Assembly: GCA_039809985.1 (NCBI GenBank)
Contig: JBDHWC010000006.1
Span: 1-57,429 of the forward strand
Direction of reading: 5' to 3'
Origin: JAICJJ01 sp039809985
GTDB lineage: Bacteria; Chloroflexota; Chloroflexia; Thermomicrobiales; UBA6265
DNA: 57,429 nucleotides
Notes under the pieces: model-generated
What the model was told of the DNA's origin: nothing
The model's database searches: none
The model's input: the letters and a program-made list of their open reading frames with translations, nothing else
Shown: piece by piece, positions 17,683 through 25,798 of the stretch
Numbering within the stretch: position 1 is the first letter of the stretch
Layout of the letters: the number at the start of each line of letters is the position of its first letter
Made by a program: the position numbers and the translations under genes

Positions 17683-17711
17683 AGTATAGCCGAGAATGCG
17701 GTCCCGGGGAA
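17683..17711 (-). promoter_or_regulatory. Candidate promoter of the secreted LPITG protein gene
   Basis: On the minus strand TTCCCC (17711-17706), 17 bases, TATACT (17688-17683). The -10 is strong and the -35 weak. Leader to ATG 17648 is about 30 bases. Confidence 0.45.
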
Positions 17712-17844
17712 TTCCCCCGGAGCGCAAAAGTCCCGTCCGAACACCGTGCGGGGGGCGGGCTTGCCTGTTCCAACGCGGCACAGGCGGCATCGGTTTCGCG
17801 GCCGCGCCATGGCGTCGTCGGCGATCGAGCGTGGAGAGTCAGGC

Positions 17845-18819
17845 GTGAACGGACAGGGTGGCCGGATTCGGCTGATGCTGGCTTCCGGCGGGGTGCCGGA
17901 GGCCGTGGTCGACGCGTTGCGGGCCGCGCTGCCGACGGCCGAGGTGCGCCCGGCCGACGACCCGATCCCGCTGGCGGACTTGGCGGAGGCCGACGCGATC
18001 GTCGCCTGGAGTCTGTCGCCGGAGCAGTTGGCCGCCGCGCCCCGGCTCCAATGGATGCAGGCGCGGACCGCGGGGGTCGAGCATCTGCCGCTGGCGGAGA
18101 TGGCGGCGCGCGGCGTCCGGCTGACGAGCTTCAGCGGGGTCAGCGCGCCGAACATCGCCGAGCACGTGCTGGCGATGATGCTGGCGCTCGGCCGCCGGAT
18201 CCCGACCCTCGTCCGGGCCCAGGAGCGACGCGAATGGCGCGACATCGCGACCCACCGCGAGGTGTTCGAGCTCGGCGGCGAGCGTCTGCTGCTGGTCGGC
18301 ACCGGGGCGATCGGACGGGAGGTGGCCCGGCGGGCGACCGCGTTCGGCATGGAGGTGACGGGCGTCCGGCGGCTCGAGGGGCCGAAGCCGGAGTGGCTCG
18401 ACGCGGTCTTCACGGTGGAGCGGCTCGACGAGGCGTTGGCGACCGCCGACCACGTGGTCAACAGCCTGCCGAACACGCGCGCGACGCGCGGGCTGTTCGA
18501 CGCCGGCCGGTTCGCGGCGATGAAGCCGGGCGCGTACTTCCACAACGTCGGGCGAGGATCGACGGTCGACACCGCGGCCCTGGTCGAGGCGCTCGCGTCC
18601 GGCCACCTCGCCGGAGCCGGGCTCGACGTGGTCGACCCGGAGCCGCTGCCCGCCGACTCGCCGTTGTGGGGGATGGAGAACGTCCTGCTCACCTCCCACA
18701 CCTCCGGCGCGACGCCGCGCTCGTGGGAGCGCGGCGGCCCGATCGTGCTGCGCAACGCCCGCGCCTTCGACCGTGGCGAGGCACTGGTCAACGAGGTCGA
18801 CTTGGGCGCGGAGTACTGA
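17845..18819 (+). CDS. D-isomer-specific 2-hydroxyacid dehydrogenase
   Basis: 324 residues. The NAD-binding domain carries LLLVGTGAIGREVARRA. The catalytic set is present: Arg in NVGRGSTVD, Glu in DPEPLP, His in LTSHTSGATP, and an N-terminal QARTAGVEHL segment. The enzyme interconverts 2-oxo and D-2-hydroxy acids with NAD(P)H; the exact substrate is unclear, and the group is often annotated as phosphoglycerate dehydrogenase-like or glyoxylate reductase. I prefer GTG 17845, with GGAGAG 6 bases upstream; ATG 17809 is in frame but lacks a ribosome site. Confidence 0.87.
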   Translation: MNGQGGRIRLMLASGGVPEAVVDALRAALPTAEVRPADDPIPLADLAEADAIVAWSLSPEQLAAAPRLQWMQARTAGVEHLPLAEMAARGVRLTSFSGVSAPNIAEHVLAMMLALGRRIPTLVRAQERREWRDIATHREVFELGGERLLLVGTGAIGREVARRATAFGMEVTGVRRLEGPKPEWLDAVFTVERLDEALATADHVVNSLPNTRATRGLFDAGRFAAMKPGAYFHNVGRGSTVDTAALVEALASGHLAGAGLDVVDPEPLPADSPLWGMENVLLTSHTSGATPRSWERGGPIVLRNARAFDRGEALVNEVDLGAEY

Positions 18820-18850
18820 CCCGATCCGGGTGCCGGGGTCGACAGGGTGA

Positions 18851-18879
18851 TTGACTTGCGACGCCGTTCCCCCTATACG
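18851..18879 (+). promoter_or_regulatory. Sigma70-type promoter of the DUF4258-like gene
   Basis: TTGACT (18851-18856), 17-base spacer, TATACG (18874-18879). It starts 32 bases after the preceding stop and gives a leader of ~90 bases to ATG 18977. Confidence 0.6.
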
Positions 18880-18890
18880 TGTACGTACAC
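18879..18890. promoter_or_regulatory. Perfect 12-base palindrome at the predicted start point
   Basis: GTGTACGTACAC directly follows the -10 box and spans the predicted +1. This is an operator-like position. No regulator gene is adjacent unless the downstream small protein binds its own promoter. Confidence 0.45.
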
Positions 18891-18976
18891 CTTGGCCGGG
18901 TGAGGCACGGTCGTTTCCGCGGGGGGAGCGCGAGCGACCGACCTGCAAGGCCGCGAGGGGGGTGGGGAGGGGTCAG

Positions 18977-19345
18977 ATGCGTGACTACGCCGTCGCCACG
19001 GTGTCGCAGCACGCGGGCCAGCGTCTTGCCCAACGCAATCTGGACGACGTCGACGTCGCCTACGTCTTCGCCCACGGTCGGCTGTACCACACCGGCCGGG
19101 CGGTGTTCATCCATCTCGGCCTGCGCGACATCCCGGCCGAGGACCGCCGGGACGACCGTTGCCGACGGCTCGAGGGGACGGTGCTCGTGCTCGACCCGTC
19201 GACCGGGCGGCACCTGACGACCGCCTACCGGAACCGGCGGTCGGGCAGCCGCGACATCAAGCGCAAGCCGAAGCGGCGGTTCTTGGACGACGCCGAGGGA
19301 CCGTCCCGCCGCTGGTCAGTCGAGGCGGGCGCCCGGAGCGAATGA
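18977..19345 (+). CDS. DUF4258-like small protein
   Basis: 122 residues from ATG 18977, with GGGGAGGGG upstream. The N-terminal half has the family look: SQHAGQRLAQRNLDDVDVAYV, then a G-R-L-Y-x-TGRAVFIHLG strand, and a VLVLDPSTGRHLTTAYRN strand before a basic tail. DUF4258 proteins are small and often toxin-like or accessory; no activity is established for this one. It has its own strong promoter with a palindrome. Its last 30 bases overlap the 3' end of the convergent sugar kinase gene, an unusual tail-to-tail overlap. Confidence 0.65.
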   Translation: MRDYAVATVSQHAGQRLAQRNLDDVDVAYVFAHGRLYHTGRAVFIHLGLRDIPAEDRRDDRCRRLEGTVLVLDPSTGRHLTTAYRNRRSGSRDIKRKPKRRFLDDAEGPSRRWSVEAGARSE

Positions 19346-20512
19346 GCAGGCGTGGAGGAGCCCTTCGCGCTCGTCCATGCCGTGCTGCCGGTAGTAGCCG
19401 GCGCGCAGCGCGGCCTCCAGCGGCGTGACCCGGTCGCGGCGGACGAGAACGAGGATGCTGCCGCCCTCGCCGCCGCCCATCATCCGCGCGCCGAGCACGC
19501 CGTCGCTTGCCAGCGCCTCGGCGACCAAGGCCTCCACTCGCGGGTGGCTGATCGCGTAGTCGGTGGCCGAGGAGCGGCCGGAGGCGGTCATCAGCCGGCC
19601 GAAGGCGGGCCAGTTCCCCTCGCGCAGCGCGACGACGCCCTCGCGGACGCGGGCGGTCTCGGTCACTTGGTGCCGGACGCGTGAGAGGAGCGGCTCGGGC
19701 AGCGCGGCGAGCCGGGCGAGGTCGTCCGCGGAGAGCGCGGCGAGGTGGGGCACGGGTCGGCCGAGGATGACGGCGGCCTGCTCCCGGGCGGCGGCGGACT
19801 CGCGGACGCGGACGGGGTACGACGACGCGCCGAGCGAATGCTCCACCCCGGAGTCGGCGACGACGAAGACGTGGTCGCCGAGGTCGGGGGCGAGCGGCGT
19901 GACCGCGAGGGTCGCGCCGTCGTAGAGGATGACGCCGCCGGAGACCGACGCCGACTGGTCCATCGTGCCGCAGGGGGTGCCGGCGCGGTGCTCGGCTTCC
20001 TGGGCGAGGAGGACGAGGTCGGCGAACGGGGGGCGCTCCTCGACGAGGGCGAGGGCCAGCCCGACGCAGAGCGCCGCCGACGAGCTGAGCCCGAAGCCGA
20101 TCGGCACGTCGCCGGCGATCGCCAGCCGGGTCCCGCCGCGGACGGTCGTGCCGGCGCGCTGTCCCGCCGCGGCGACGAGGCCCCGCACGTAGTCGAAGGT
20201 GCGCGGGGGCGAAGCGGGGTTGCGCCAGTCGCCGATGGCGAGCGGGACCGTGCCGACGCCGAGTTCCGGGGCGTCGGCGGCGACCGCGGCGACCGTGCCC
20301 GGCTCGCCGCCGGTGTCGGCGGCGACGACCACCGCCCGGTCGATCGCGGCGCAGAGGACCGGGCCGCCGTTGTAGTCGACGTGGTTGCCGATCAGCTCGA
20401 TCCGGCCGGGCGCGACCGCGACCCGGGTCGGGGCCCAGCCGTCGCCGAAGGCGGCGCGGCCGGCTCGCGCGGCGCGGTCCCGGGCGGCGGCGTGGTCGGC
20501 GGTGGCGCTCAC
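19316..20512 (-). CDS. GHMP kinase, galactokinase-like
   Basis: 398 residues, galactokinase length. The substrate motif is GRIELIGNHVDYNGG (residues 36-50), the ATP loop is PIGFGLSSSAAL, and CGTMDQ carries the catalytic Asp. C-terminal MMGGGEGGS is motif 3. In true galactokinases the first motif reads GEHTDYN and its Glu contacts galactose; here Asn43 replaces it, so the natural sugar may differ. The fold and kinase activity are secure, the sugar is not. GTG 20512 overlaps the upstream PIG-L gene by four bases (GTGA). Its stop lies inside the convergent DUF4258-like gene. Confidence 0.85.
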   Translation of the reverse strand: MSATADHAAARDRAARAGRAAFGDGWAPTRVAVAPGRIELIGNHVDYNGGPVLCAAIDRAVVVAADTGGEPGTVAAVAADAPELGVGTVPLAIGDWRNPASPPRTFDYVRGLVAAAGQRAGTTVRGGTRLAIAGDVPIGFGLSSSAALCVGLALALVEERPPFADLVLLAQEAEHRAGTPCGTMDQSASVSGGVILYDGATLAVTPLAPDLGDHVFVVADSGVEHSLGASSYPVRVRESAAAREQAAVILGRPVPHLAALSADDLARLAALPEPLLSRVRHQVTETARVREGVVALREGNWPAFGRLMTASGRSSATDYAISHPRVEALVAEALASDGVLGARMMGGGEGGSILVLVRRDRVTPLEAALRAGYYRQHGMDEREGLLHACSFAPGARLD

Positions 20513-21216
20513 CGGCGCATCTGGATCACTTTGAACGCCTCCCCGAGTTCGAACTCCTGCCCCTCGGCGAGTTCCTTTGCCCGGTCGCGCATCCGCGTCT
20601 CGAGGTCGTCGGAGGTGCCGACCTGTGTCACGTGGGCGCGCAGGGCGTGCATCTTCCGGTCGAAGACGTCGGTGATGTCGACGACCTTGTCCGGCTGCTC
20701 CGGCCCGAAGTACCAGACCTCGGCCGTCTTGTGCGGCTGCAGACCGGCGGCGAGGTGCTCCGGGAAGTAGAGCGGGTCGCGGGCGGTCGGGTAGACCGCG
20801 TCGGTGGTGGCGAGGCCGACCGCGCGGTGGTCCGGGTGGAGCGCGTAGGGGCGGAACGGGTCGTGGGTGATGATCACGTCCGGCTTGTGGGTGCGGATCA
20901 TGCGGACGATCTTCTCGCGCAGGTCGAGGTCGGGCATCAGGCCGCCGTCAGGGCAGTGCAGGAAGACGACCTCGGCCATTCCCTCGCGCTTGGCGGCCTC
21001 CAGCATTTCCGCCTCGCGGGTGGCGGCGAGGTCGGCGGGGGCGACGGTCGCGTCCGGGCTCCCCTTGTCGCCGGAAGTGACTTGGATGAGGACGACCCGC
21101 TTGCCCGCCTCGGCGAGCCGGATGACGGTGCCGCCGGAGGAGAACTCGCTGTCGTCGGGGTGGGCGACGACGAGCATGTAGGTCTGGAACTCGTCGTTGA
21201 ACTGGTTCGCGGTCAT
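20509..21216 (-). CDS. PIG-L family deacetylase (LmbE-like)
   Basis: 235 residues. The zinc motif AHPDDSE is at residues 18-24 and the distal HPDHRAVG supplies the third ligand; TSGDKGS and DVIITHDPFRPY are typical. Members remove N-acetyl groups from GlcNAc-type substrates, for example in mycothiol-like or glycan pathways. The sugar-kinase-like gene immediately downstream, translationally coupled, suggests both act on the same amino sugar; that is inference. ATG 21216 is used. hisS ends about 70 bases upstream and may be in the same transcript. Confidence 0.9.
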   Translation of the reverse strand: MTANQFNDEFQTYMLVVAHPDDSEFSSGGTVIRLAEAGKRVVLIQVTSGDKGSPDATVAPADLAATREAEMLEAAKREGMAEVVFLHCPDGGLMPDLDLREKIVRMIRTHKPDVIITHDPFRPYALHPDHRAVGLATTDAVYPTARDPLYFPEHLAAGLQPHKTAEVWYFGPEQPDKVVDITDVFDRKMHALRAHVTQVGTSDDLETRMRDRAKELAEGQEFELGEAFKVIQMRR

Positions 21217-21284
21217 GCTGGGTCCTCTGACGTTCTGGTGGTCACGCGGTCGGCGGGCACGGCTGCCGTCGACGTTCGGCTCGG

Positions 21285-22610
21285 TCAGCCGTCGAGCATG
21301 GCCTGCAACCGGCCGACCAGCTCGGCCCGGGGCAGGGTCGCCTGCACGCCGTCGCGCAGGTCCTTGACCGAGACGTTGCCGGCGGCAAGCTCGGACGCGC
21401 CGACGATCACCGCCAGCGGGATGCCGCGACGGTCGGCCTGCTTCAGCTGGTCGCCGATCCCCCGGTTCGGCTGCAGGCCGAGGTCGACCCGCAGGCCGCC
21501 CTGCCGCAGCTCGGTCGCCAGCCGGGCGGCGTCGCCGACCGTGTCGGGGAAGGCGAGGACGGTGACTTGGGCGACGCTGCGCGGCGTCGGCAGCAGGTGG
21601 TGCTCCTGCACGACCTCGATGATCCGCTCGAGGCCGAGCGACATCCCGGTCGCCGGCACCTCGCGCCCGAGGAACGCGCCGACGAGGCCGTCGTAGCGGC
21701 CCGCGCCGCCGACCGAGCCGATCCTCGGCTCGAGCACGGTCGCCTCGAAGACGGGGCCGGTGTAGTAGTCGAGGCCGCGGGCGAGCGTCAGGTCGAGCAG
21801 GGCGGTCTCCGCCGTGACGCCGAAACTGGGCAGCAGGGTGAAGAGCTCGCGCAGGTCGGCGATGCCGCTCTCGGCGGGCGGCAGGTCGCCGAGGCGGGCC
21901 TGCAGTTCGTCCAGCAGCTCGAACGGATCGCCGGTGAGGGCCAGCACGTCGAGCAGGCGGCGGCCCGCCGCGGGCTCGATGCCGTGCTCGGTCATCTCGG
22001 CGAGGACGCCGTCCGGGCCGATCTTGGCCAGCTTGTCGGCCGAGCGGTAGACCGTGCCCGCCCGCTCGTCGGGGACGCCCGCGGCGCGGGCGAGGCTCGC
22101 CAGCAGCCGGCGGTGGCTGATGTTGATCGTGAAGCCGGGCAGGCCGACGGCCCGCAGCGCCTCGGCCATGATCGCCACGACCTCGGCGTCGGCGATCATC
22201 GACGCGGTGCCGGCGATGTCGGCGTCGCACTGCCAGAACTCGCGGGTGCGGCCGCGCTGCGGGTTCTCGGCCCGCCAGACCGGGGCGATGTGGTAGCGCT
22301 TGAAGGGGAGGGTGAGGTCGTTGCCGTGCTGGGCGACGACGCGGGCCAGCGGCACCGTCAGGTCGTAGCGGAGGCCGACCTCTCGCCCGCCGTGGTCGGT
22401 GAACTGGTACATCAGCTTCTCGTTCTCGCCGGCCTTGCCGGTGAGGACGTCGAGGTACTCCAGCGCGGGGGTGTCGATCGGCTCGAAGCCGTGGCGCTCG
22501 AAGATGCCGCGGAAGATGCCGACGATCTGCTGTCGGAGGATCATCTGCTGCGGCAGCTGGTCGCGGAACCCCTTCAGCACCCGCGCCTTGCGCTCGCCAC
22601 CCGAAGCCAC
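21285..22610 (-). CDS. hisS: Histidyl-tRNA synthetase
   Basis: 441 residues, full length. Class II features: KGFRDQLP at the start, motif 2 region FKRYHIAPVWRAENPQRGRTREFWQCDAD, histidine-specific GLDYYTGPVFEA, motif 3 GMSLGLERI, and a C-terminal anticodon-binding domain with NRGIGDQLKQA. It charges tRNA-His in the cytoplasm. GTG 22610 is the start; a GGAAGGA lies ~13 bases upstream. A promoter at 22699-22671 gives a leader of ~55 bases. Confidence 0.95.
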   Translation of the reverse strand: MASGGERKARVLKGFRDQLPQQMILRQQIVGIFRGIFERHGFEPIDTPALEYLDVLTGKAGENEKLMYQFTDHGGREVGLRYDLTVPLARVVAQHGNDLTLPFKRYHIAPVWRAENPQRGRTREFWQCDADIAGTASMIADAEVVAIMAEALRAVGLPGFTINISHRRLLASLARAAGVPDERAGTVYRSADKLAKIGPDGVLAEMTEHGIEPAAGRRLLDVLALTGDPFELLDELQARLGDLPPAESGIADLRELFTLLPSFGVTAETALLDLTLARGLDYYTGPVFEATVLEPRIGSVGGAGRYDGLVGAFLGREVPATGMSLGLERIIEVVQEHHLLPTPRSVAQVTVLAFPDTVGDAARLATELRQGGLRVDLGLQPNRGIGDQLKQADRRGIPLAVIVGASELAAGNVSVKDLRDGVQATLPRAELVGRLQAMLDG

Positions 22611-22670
22611 CTGCGTGTCTGTCCTTCCCTGCGGTCGCCCCTCGCGCCGGTGCCCGCGCCGACGGTGCCG

Positions 22671-22699
22671 ATGCTACGCGAGGCGCGACGGGCGCACAA
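22671..22699 (-). promoter_or_regulatory. Promoter of hisS
   Basis: On the minus strand TTGTGC (22699-22694), 17 bases, TAGCAT (22676-22671), just after the moaB stop. Confidence 0.45.
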
Positions 22700-22724
22700 G
22701 CAATCCGTCGGCTGCCGGGGAGGC

Positions 22725-23243
22725 CTACTTGCCGATCTCGTGGACGAGATGGCCGAGTTCCGGCAGGACGAGCTGGGTCATCGCCAGCCGGACCGCGTTG
22801 GACGACCCCGGCATCGTCACCACCAGACGGCCGCGACAGGTGCCGGCGACGGCCCGGGAGAGCATCGCGGCCGGCCCGATCTCCGCGTACGAGAGCATCC
22901 GGAAGAGTTCGCCGAAGCCGTCGATCCGCTTCTCGAGCAAGCCGGCGACCACGTCGTAGGTGGTGTCGCGGTGGGCGATGCCGGTGCCGCCGTTGGTGAG
23001 GATGACCTGCACCGCCGGGTCGTCGGCCCAGGCGAGGACGACGGGGCCGATCTCGGCCGGCTCGTCGCGGACGATCCGGTAGGCGACGACCCGGTGCCCC
23101 GCGGCCTCGAGCAACTGGCGGATCGCGCCGCCGCTGGTGTCCGTCTCCTCCGTCCGCGTGTCGCTGACGGTCAGCACGGCGCAGCCGACCGCGGTCGGGC
23201 TCGCGGCGCGATGCTCGTTGACGCTGGCGGAAGGGGTGGCCAT
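22725..23243 (-). CDS. moaB: MoaB/Mog family molybdenum cofactor protein
   Basis: 172 residues. Family motifs: AVLTVSDTRTEETDTSGG, ILTNGGTGIAHRDTT, and VTMPGSSNAVRLAMTQLVLPEL. MoaB/MogA proteins bind molybdopterin, and MogA adenylylates it before metal insertion; which activity this copy has cannot be decided. ATG 23243 begins the conserved protein after a ~15-residue unconserved head; a further upstream in-frame start lies in a terminator-like hairpin and is unlikely. It supports Moco synthesis together with moaA at 15.4 kb. Confidence 0.88.
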   Translation of the reverse strand: MATPSASVNEHRAASPTAVGCAVLTVSDTRTEETDTSGGAIRQLLEAAGHRVVAYRIVRDEPAEIGPVVLAWADDPAVQVILTNGGTGIAHRDTTYDVVAGLLEKRIDGFGELFRMLSYAEIGPAAMLSRAVAGTCRGRLVVTMPGSSNAVRLAMTQLVLPELGHLVHEIGK

Positions 23244-23278
23244 CGGCGCGCGGCCCTCGGCAACGACGGCGAGCGCCC

Positions 23279-23305
23279 GGCGGCGCGGGCGCAACCCGCG
23301 CCGCC
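23279..23305 (-). terminator. GC-rich hairpin after the secreted protein gene
   Basis: Perfect 11-bp stem (23279-23289 with 23295-23305), 5-base loop, located 31 bases beyond the stop at 23337 on the minus strand and upstream of moaB. No T run. Confidence 0.5.
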
Positions 23306-23336
23306 GATCGCCCGACTCAGTCGACTGCCGGGTCGA

Positions 23337-23897
23337 CTACTTGCCGTACTCGGCGAGCATGATGGTGACGATGGTGTCGGCCCCGTCCGGGTGGAACCAG
23401 GCGACGCCGGAGTCACCGGAGTTGTTCTGCTCCTTGAGGCCGATGAAGAGGTCGCCGTCCTTGGTCGGGGTGCCGGCGATGTCGCCGCAGGCGATGTAGA
23501 AGGTGATCTCCTCGGCCGACTTGTGAATCTGGATCGCGTGGCCGCCGGAGATGATCTCGGCGAGCGGCATGTTGACCCGGGTGCTGGCGACGCGGACAGG
23601 GATGCCCGCGGCCGTCATCGCGCTCGCCATCGGCGTCGCCATCGCCTCGCCGGAAGCCGGGGCCGCCGAGGGCTCGACGAGGTCGGTCAGCGGGAAGACG
23701 ACGTCGCCGAGGTTGTCGCAGCTGCCGTTGTGGAGGTGGTTCGGCATGCCGACGGCGGACATTTCCATCCCGGCCATGCTGCCGGCGGGGGTGGCGTCCT
23801 GGGCCCCCACCAGCGCGGCGGGGGCGACGGCGGTGGTGAGTGCGGTGAGCGCGAGCGAGGCCGTCAGCACGAGCATCCGGCGTCGAACCCCGACCAT
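23337..23897 (-). CDS. Secreted protein of unknown function
   Basis: 186 residues from ATG 23897. The signal peptide ends near VGAQD (residue ~32). A Met/Ala-rich spacer follows with HLHNGSCDNLGD, then VHKSAEEITFYIACGDI-like and FIGLKEQNNSGDSGVAWF segments and a beta-strand-rich end (DTIVTIMLAEYGK). I know this only as a type of exported hypothetical protein of Thermomicrobia-like bacteria; Met/His residues could bind metal, but that is speculation. The single Cys pair could form a disulfide. It is followed by a hairpin terminator, so probably monocistronic. Confidence 0.75.
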   Translation of the reverse strand: MVGVRRRMLVLTASLALTALTTAVAPAALVGAQDATPAGSMAGMEMSAVGMPNHLHNGSCDNLGDVVFPLTDLVEPSAAPASGEAMATPMASAMTAAGIPVRVASTRVNMPLAEIISGGHAIQIHKSAEEITFYIACGDIAGTPTKDGDLFIGLKEQNNSGDSGVAWFHPDGADTIVTIMLAEYGK

Positions 23898-24037
23898 GTC
23901 GAACCTCCCATGTTCAGCGGAGCCGGCCCACGGACCACCCGTCGCCGGCGGTGACGACTGCCCGGTGCCGCCCCGGGGCGGCACCGGCCGCGCACAACCT
24001 CGCGACCGGCAGCCCGGCGCGGTGCCGCACTCGGTCA

Positions 24038-24430
24038 TTATCCCGCAACGATCGCGTTGACAATGTGACTCACGCGTCGCACGGCGCCGGCCCGGTCGAG
24101 GGTGATCGCGACGAGGTCGACGCGCCAGATCGCGTCGGCGAACGCAGGATGGGCGGCGACGAACGCCTCGCCGGTGGCGAGCAGACGGCGGCCCTTGGCG
24201 GCGGAGACCGCGTCCTCGGCCCGGCCGCTCGCCTCGCCGCGCCGGGTCTTGACCTCGACGAAGACGAGTTCCGGCCCGTCGGTCATCACGAGGTCGACCT
24301 CCCCGGAGGGAGCGCGCCAGTTCGAGGCGACGTGCCGCCAGCCGAGCGCTTCCAGGTGGCGGCGGGCGTGGGCCTCGCCGCTCGCGCCGAGCCGCTGCCC
24401 GGGGCCGGGGGCGCGGGACGGCTCGGGCAT
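24038..24430 (-). CDS. yraN: UPF0102 protein YraN, nuclease-fold
   Basis: 130 residues. The YraN pattern is clear: LGASGEAHARRHLEALGWRH, NWRAPSGEVDLVM, and LVFVEVKTRRGEASG with the E-V-K of the endonuclease fold. Function in the cell is not established. Its ATG at 24430 shares one base with the rnhB stop (TGATG), so the two are coupled; the order rplS-rnhB-yraN is common in bacteria. The end at TAA 24038 is followed by no obvious hairpin. Confidence 0.9.
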   Translation of the reverse strand: MPEPSRAPGPGQRLGASGEAHARRHLEALGWRHVASNWRAPSGEVDLVMTDGPELVFVEVKTRRGEASGRAEDAVSAAKGRRLLATGEAFVAAHPAFADAIWRVDLVAITLDRAGAVRRVSHIVNAIVAG

Positions 24431-25092
24431 CAGACCGGGAGGAGGGCGGCGACCGGGGCGAATCCGCGCCGGTGGTGCTGGCAGGGACCGTGGGCGGCGA
24501 GCCGCTGCAGGTGGAGCGGGGAGCCGTACCCCTTGTGCAGGGCGAAGGCGTAGCGCGGGTCGGCCTCGTGCAGGGCGACCATCATCCGGTCGCGGGCGAC
24601 CTTGGCGACGATCGAGGCGGCGGCGATCGAGAGGCTGATCGCGTCGCCGTCGACCAACCCGACCTGCGGCAGGCCGGCGTCGAGGACACACGCGTCGAGC
24701 AGCAGGGCGTCCGGCTCGGCGGGGAGGGCGAGCACGGCCCGCTCCATCGCCAGCCGGTTGGCGGGGCCGAGCCCGATCTCGTCGATCTCCCACACCTCGA
24801 CCACGCCGACCGCGACGCCCAGCGCGCGGCCGGTGATCGGCCCGACCAGCCGCTCGCGCTGCTCGGGGGTCAGCTGCTTGGAGTCGCGGACGTCGCGCAG
24901 GGCGCGGGCGAGGCCGCCGCGGGCCGCCCCGGCGCAGACCGGGAGGACGACCGCGGCGGCGACCAGCGGGCCGGCCAGCGGGCCGCGCCCGACCTCGTCG
25001 ACGCCGGCGACGCGCGGCAGGCCGGCCTCCCAGAGGACGGCCTCGTGCCGGAGGTGCGGTCGCGCGTCGGCGCGCGTCGGCGTCGGTCCCAT
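24430..25092 (-). CDS. rnhB: Ribonuclease HII
   Basis: 220 residues. The catalytic GVDEVGRGPLAGP motif lies near residue 28; DSKQLTPEQRE, LLLDA and SIAAASIVAKVARD supply further family residues. It removes ribonucleotides from RNA-DNA hybrids in the cytoplasm. I chose ATG 25092 because conserved sequence begins soon after; a more upstream in-frame start at 25143 adds an Arg-rich head and would run into the hairpin region. It is second in the rplS-rnhB-yraN operon. Confidence 0.92.
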   Translation of the reverse strand: MGPTPTRADARPHLRHEAVLWEAGLPRVAGVDEVGRGPLAGPLVAAAVVLPVCAGAARGGLARALRDVRDSKQLTPEQRERLVGPITGRALGVAVGVVEVWEIDEIGLGPANRLAMERAVLALPAEPDALLLDACVLDAGLPQVGLVDGDAISLSIAAASIVAKVARDRMMVALHEADPRYAFALHKGYGSPLHLQRLAAHGPCQHHRRGFAPVAALLPV

Positions 25093-25149
25093 GCCGCGAC
25101 GATAGCACGGGCGACGGGACGCGCCGACCCGCCCCGGGACCAACGGCGA

Positions 25150-25173
25150 CGCCCGGCCGGAGACGGCCGGGCG
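25150..25173 (-). terminator. Hairpin between rplS and rnhB
   Basis: 10-bp stem (25150-25159 with 25164-25173) and 4-base loop, extended by a few bulged pairs. It lies 32 bases after the rplS stop. Without a T run it may act as a partial terminator that lowers rnhB-yraN expression relative to the ribosomal gene. Confidence 0.5.
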
Positions 25174-25204
25174 CGTCGCGAGTTGCTCGTTGGGAGGATC
25201 TGGA

Positions 25205-25558
25205 CTAGGTCCGGCGCTCCTTGATGCGGGCCGCCCGGCCGGTCAGGCCGCGCAGGTAGTAGAGCTTGGCGCGGCGGACCCGGCCGCGGCGCGTCACCTC
25301 GATCTTGTCGATCCGGGGCGAGTGGAGGAGGAACGTCCGCTCGACGCCGATGCCGTGGGAGGCGATCCGGCGGACGGTGAAGTTCTCGTTGATGCCGCCG
25401 GCCCGGCGGCGGATGACGACGCCCTCGAAGACCTGGATGCGCTCCCGGGTGCCTTCGACGACCTTGGCGTGCACCCGAACGGTGTCGCCCGGTCCGAACT
25501 CGGGGACCTCCCCCTTGAACTGCTCCGACTCGACGGAGCGGATCAACTGGGCAACCAT
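25205..25558 (-). CDS. rplS: 50S ribosomal protein L19
   Basis: 117 residues, standard length. FGPGDTVRVHAKVVEGTRER, QVFEGVVIRRR and the C-terminal RRAKLYYLRGLTGRAARIKE are diagnostic. It sits at the 30S-50S interface. ATG 25558 matches the family start. The promoter at 25730-25702 gives a leader of ~135 bases, long enough for regulation, though I see no recognisable leader structure. It heads the operon with rnhB and yraN. Confidence 0.97.
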   Translation of the reverse strand: MVAQLIRSVESEQFKGEVPEFGPGDTVRVHAKVVEGTRERIQVFEGVVIRRRAGGINENFTVRRIASHGIGVERTFLLHSPRIDKIEVTRRGRVRRAKLYYLRGLTGRAARIKERRT

Positions 25559-25701
25559 CGTGTTCCCGCCCTTCCGGTCCTCGTCACGGCCTCGCGCCGT
25601 CGCAGCCCTCCGGCGAGAACGGCCTCCCGACCGCGTCGCCGCCCGCGCGAGGCAAGTGCCTGCGATGCAGCATGAAGCGCCCGGCTCGGGGCGCAGCGGG
25701 C

Positions 25702-25730
25702 ATCTTAGCACGTGCGCGCCATGCTGCACA
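25702..25730 (-). promoter_or_regulatory. Candidate promoter of the rplS operon
   Basis: On the minus strand TGTGCA (25730-25725), 17 bases, TAAGAT (25707-25702). Confidence 0.4.
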
Positions 25731-25798
25731 GCGGGCCGGCGCGGCTTCGCGTGCGATTCCCAGCGGTCAGCGTCGGCGGCGACGCCCGGGGGACGAGA

